From the NCBI GenBank assembly GCA_050946375.1, contig JBMNUT010000002.1:1-64000 (forward strand): a DNA stretch of 64,000 bases. Direction: 5' to 3'. This document shows, piece after piece, positions 61,418 through 64,000 of this stretch. Every line of letters starts with the position of its first letter. Position 1 is the first letter of the stretch. The translations under genes and the position numbers were made by a program. The notes beneath the pieces were generated by a model. The model ran no database searches, was not told the origin of the DNA, and saw nothing but the letters and a program-made list of their open reading frames with translations. This DNA comes from UBA1794 sp050946375. GTDB taxonomy: Bacteria > Bacteroidota > Bacteroidia > Bacteroidales > Bacteroidaceae.

Positions 61418-62467
61418 TCACGCCGGCCGCGCTGCGCGCCCATGCGGGAAATTCTTCCTTGGGGCGATAGGTGCGGGCAAAATCGACAAGGGTGTGAGGT
61501 CGAAGCCGTCGGATATGATGCCCGCGCCGTAGCGCGCCGCGTCGAAAGCGTTACACTCCTGCTCCACATGGGTAGGCACCATCATCACCGGCTTGCCCAT
61601 GAACAGGGCCTCGCATACGGACTCAAAGCCGGCAGTCGTGGCATAAGCCCGGCAGTTGCTCATGCTCCGCAAGAACGATTCGCCGTCGGGCTGGAGCAGA
61701 ACGAGCGTGTCGTCCACCGTCTCGGCCAGAGGCGCTTCGGGGTCGCGGCGGTAGAACTGGAGGCGAACCTGCGGGTGTCTGGCGTGCCAGGCGAGCAACT
61801 CTTCTACGAAACCGGCGTTGAGCATGTAGCCATGCACATAGTCGCCCTCGCCCGGCTTGCTGCGCAAAACCTCGGCACGCAGCAGGGGCGGCACGACTAC
61901 CAGCCCCGCGCGTTCGTCGGCGGGCAGAGGATAGAAGGAAAGAGCCAGGCACTCGGCCGACTCAAGGCACGTAAGGCGCGTGAAGAAGCGCAGCATGCGC
62001 AGCCGCCGACGCCCGCTGAAAAGAGGAAAGGCAAACTGCGGATGGAGAAAAATGTACTGGTGGGCAATGCACACTTGCGGTATGGAAGGAGCGCAAAACA
62101 GGTAGGTCAGTCCGCAAATCACTTCGTAGAAATTCACCACTACGTCGGCGCCGCTGCGCTCAATCTGCTCCTTCAACTGACGCACGGAGCGCATGCAACG
62201 GGGCAGATGCCTGCATCCGTTGAGCGCACTCCGCAGGAGATTGCCCCGCTTGCCGTCGGGGTCTACCTCGATTCCGGGGCTGAAAAAGCGCGAAACCGGA
62301 GCCTTGATGCGGGAGAGGAAGAAGTCCGGAAGCTCGGCAGTGGTACTGCTTTTCCCTACGAGCGCACCGACTACTTCGTGGCCGCGTGCCGTCAGGATTT
62401 CCTCGAGTGCTACGGCCTGAGTCAGATGGCCGTGGCCTTCGCCTTGAACGATGAATAGGTATTTCAT
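61418..62467 (-). CDS. Glycosyltransferase (GT-B, MGT/MurG-like)
   Basis: 349 aa from the ATG at 62467 (an upstream ATG would add ten basic residues). The start KYLFIVQGEGHGHLTQAVAL is the GEGHGH N-terminus of GT-B transferases in the UDP-glycosyl/MurG-like group, and the donor site region is ATTAGFESVCEALFMGKPVM followed by MVPTHVEQECNA. It would transfer a sugar from a nucleotide donor to a lipid or other acceptor at the inner face of the membrane. No pathway neighbours give the acceptor. Confidence 0.82.
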   Translation of the reverse strand: MKYLFIVQGEGHGHLTQAVALEEILTARGHEVVGALVGKSSTTAELPDFFLSRIKAPVSRFFSPGIEVDPDGKRGNLLRSALNGCRHLPRCMRSVRQLKEQIERSGADVVVNFYEVICGLTYLFCAPSIPQVCIAHQYIFLHPQFAFPLFSGRRRLRMLRFFTRLTCLESAECLALSFYPLPADERAGLVVVPPLLRAEVLRSKPGEGDYVHGYMLNAGFVEELLAWHARHPQVRLQFYRRDPEAPLAETVDDTLVLLQPDGESFLRSMSNCRAYATTAGFESVCEALFMGKPVMMVPTHVEQECNAFDAARYGAGIISDGFDLTPLSILPAPIAPRKNFPHGRAARPA

Positions 62468-62568
62468 TTTTCTATGTCGTCTTTTCTTTTTGGGCATTGC
62501 AAAAATGAGCTGAAATTGTTACATAGGAAATACAAGCACGTTACTATATTATTAAAAGCCCTGCGCCC

Positions 62569-63309
62569 CTATCGGAACAGAGCGCGCAGGCGCAGCCCGT
62601 AGCCCGCCAGCTCGCGGCGCAGGAGGCGCGGGTCGGTGCCGGTGGCGCGCTGCAGCAACTGCCAGAAGCGCGGGCCGTGGTTCATCTCGACCGTATGGCA
62701 AAGCTCGTGACAGACTACGTAATTCACCAGATGCAGCGGCAGGAGCACCAGGAAGAGGCTCAGCGAGATGTCTTTTGCCGAGGAGCAGCTGCCCCAGCGG
62801 CTGTGCATCTTGCGCACGTGTACCGCCCCGTAGGCGAATCCGTGCTGCCGCGCCTGCGCCTCGACGAGGGGCGGCAGGGAGCGCAGTGCGGTGCGCCGCA
62901 TCGTGTTGAGCGCTACCTGGCGCACGGCGGCCTGCACCTCGGGGCGCGAAGTGTCGTAGCGGCAAGGCAGAAGCAGGCGGTAAGCGCTGGGCGAGCCTGC
63001 GGGCCAGCTCTCCAGACGCAGGGCGGAGAGGTCGGACTGCGCCAGCGCAAAGCTGTAGAGAGGAGCTTCAATCCGGAAACCGGGGACAAACGTTTCGCGC
63101 GGGGCGGCGCGCCCGCGCAGGCGGAGGAGGTCGCTTTCGCGGCTGCGGAGCACGGCTTCCACATCGGTGCGACGCACTCCGGGCGGGCAAGTGACGCGCA
63201 ACTCCTCGCGGTTCGGGTAGCGAAAGATGAAACTGCGGGCCCGTTCGTTGGCAACGAGGCGCACGTGCCCCAGCAAAGGATGGTCGAAATCGGCTAAATC
63301 AGCAGGCAT
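62569..63309 (-). CDS. YgjP-like zinc metallopeptidase (DUF45)
   Basis: 246 aa from the ATG at 63309; the in-frame TTG two codons earlier is not preferred. The DUF45/YgjP signature is present: HSRWGSCSS (about residues 167-175), LPLHLVNYVVCHELCHTVEM followed by NHGPRFW, that is HExxH as HELCH with the downstream Asn-His. Cytoplasmic, zinc-dependent; substrate unknown. A TATCTTTG box on the minus strand at 63327-63320 lies only 11 bp upstream, so the mRNA may be almost leaderless. Confidence 0.85.
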   Translation of the reverse strand: MPADLADFDHPLLGHVRLVANERARSFIFRYPNREELRVTCPPGVRRTDVEAVLRSRESDLLRLRGRAAPRETFVPGFRIEAPLYSFALAQSDLSALRLESWPAGSPSAYRLLLPCRYDTSRPEVQAAVRQVALNTMRRTALRSLPPLVEAQARQHGFAYGAVHVRKMHSRWGSCSSAKDISLSLFLVLLPLHLVNYVVCHELCHTVEMNHGPRFWQLLQRATGTDPRLLRRELAGYGLRLRALFR

Positions 63310-63337
63310 AATCAACCGCCAAAGATACGAATCTTTT

Positions 63338-63430
63338 CGTTAGTGCCTGCACTTTTCCGAAAAAGTGCAGGCACTTTACGCAAAAAGGCGAGACACTTTT
63401 TCCGCAAAAATGCAAGGCATTTGCGAAAAA
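63338..63430. repeat. 22-bp repeat array, clearest example
   Basis: Four units with centres near 63347, 63369, 63391 and 63415, a spacing of 22-24 bp. The second unit contains the perfect palindrome AAAGTGC-AG-GCACTTT apart from its two central bases. Confidence 0.9.
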
Positions 63431-63468
63431 AGGAAGCCCAAAAAGAGCAAAGATAGGGAAAGATGGAG

Positions 63469-63477
63469 TATCTTTGC
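63469..63477 (+). promoter_or_regulatory. -7 box of the acyltransferase promoter
   Basis: TATCTTTGC, 31 bp before the ATG at 63508. A minus-strand TATCTTTGC at 63455-63447 faces the other way. Confidence 0.5.
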
Positions 63478-63507
63478 CCGTCGAAATAATTTTTTGTCCC
63501 TGAATAA

Positions 63508-64000
63508 ATGAGTGAAACTCCCTTGCAACTCATCGACATCGACCAGGTGCTGCGCGAGAAAGCGCCAAGCAAATACCGCTACATACCCCGGTTTGTAGTC
63601 AACTACTTGCGCCACATCGTGCACGAAGACGAGCTGAACCAGTTCATTCGCAGCGCGCATGGGCTGAAAGGAGTAGACTACTTGCACGCCATCCTGCGCT
63701 TCCTCAACGTAAAGATACGGCTCGAAGGCGAGAAAAACCTCCCCCCGGCCGACGCCGCCCCCTGCATCTTTGCCTGCAACCACCCGCTGGGTGCCATCGA
63801 CGGCGTAGGCGTAGGAGCCGTGTTGGGCGACCACTACCACGGAAAGATACGCTACCTCGTAAACGATCTGCTGATGAACGTGGAAGGACTGGCCCCCCTT
63901 TGCGTGCCGATCAACAAGACCGGAGCGCAGTCGCGCCAGCTGCCCCGGCAGATAAGCGAGGGGCTCGCGAGCGAAAACCACTTCATCTTTTTCCCCGCCG
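63508..64000 (+). CDS. Lysophospholipid acyltransferase family protein (partial, cut by window end)
   Basis: The first 164 residues only. PlsC-type motif CNHPLGAIDGVG (His and Asp of the acyl-transfer site, with the spacing seen in Bacteroidetes GlsA-like enzymes), and VPINKTGAQSRQLPRQISEG plus HFIFFPA, matching the later acceptor-site motifs up to the cut. It would acylate a lyso-lipid at the membrane; whether the substrate is glycerophosphate or the glycine lipids of Bacteroides cannot be told here. Confidence 0.82.
   Translation, partial: MSETPLQLIDIDQVLREKAPSKYRYIPRFVVNYLRHIVHEDELNQFIRSAHGLKGVDYLHAILRFLNVKIRLEGEKNLPPADAAPCIFACNHPLGAIDGVGVGAVLGDHYHGKIRYLVNDLLMNVEGLAPLCVPINKTGAQSRQLPRQISEGLASENHFIFFPA

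Noticed and set aside
63338..63430. CRISPR-like array
   Set aside because: Unit length is about 22 bp with no unique spacers; units are degenerate palindromes in tandem, and no cas genes are present.

Overview
This window looks like chromosome from a GC-rich member of the Bacteroidales (phylum Bacteroidota); I cannot name the species. The evidence is: many promoters of the Bacteroides type (TTTG, about 20 bp, then TAnnTTTGC); few clear Shine-Dalgarno sites; secreted proteins ending in short Por/T9SS-like C-terminal domains; and families typical of the group (RNase Y, DUF4488, DUF4924, BtuG-like propellers, an S1 protein with the Bacteroidetes N-terminus).

Layout. 1-8091: two very large secreted multidomain proteins, one with a GH128-like catalytic core, with a 48-aa peptide gene between them. 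8260-18850: a cobalamin-acquisition operon with its own promoter and an AdoCbl-type riboswitch, encoding a BtuB-like TonB receptor, a BtuG-like propeller lipoprotein, a second surface lipoprotein, a 1332-aa Ig-repeat protein and a second propeller. 18967-24995: a GHL10-type hydrolase, rpsA, a GH43 enzyme and RNase Z. 25168-32111: an accessory island of effector- and immunity-like genes with duplications, truncations, a nonsense codon and a frameshift. 32307-43223: a mini-CTD protein, LysE exporter, DUF4924, rfbD, prfC, NUDIX, a coiled-coil gene next to zapA, rny and a GH35 beta-galactosidase. 43423-52842: tRNA-Met(CAU), an AraC regulator, a thioredoxin lipoprotein, a Pif1-like helicase, a YeiH-type exporter, CCA-transferase, a lipoprotein and DusB. 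53199-55782: a Type II restriction-modification pair. 55912-64000: U32 peptidase, thioesterase, dprA, three tandem DUF4488 genes, a glycosyltransferase, a YgjP-like metallopeptidase and a truncated acyltransferase.

Two things stand out. First, about two dozen arrays of an imperfectly palindromic repeat of about 22 bp (roughly AAAAGTGCYGSCACTTTTCCG) lie between genes, form some of the terminators, and enter coding sequence, where they supply a lipoprotein signal peptide and an insert in a DNA methyltransferase. Second, the 26-32 kb island carries effectors without a signal peptide, all starting with one conserved N-terminal module, next to genes with signal peptides. One effector has a papain-like (amidase or peptidase) C-terminus interrupted by an in-frame amber codon, and its partner gene was copied and then frameshifted. 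This fits an interbacterial toxin-immunity locus undergoing cassette turnover. The delivery route is not visible here.
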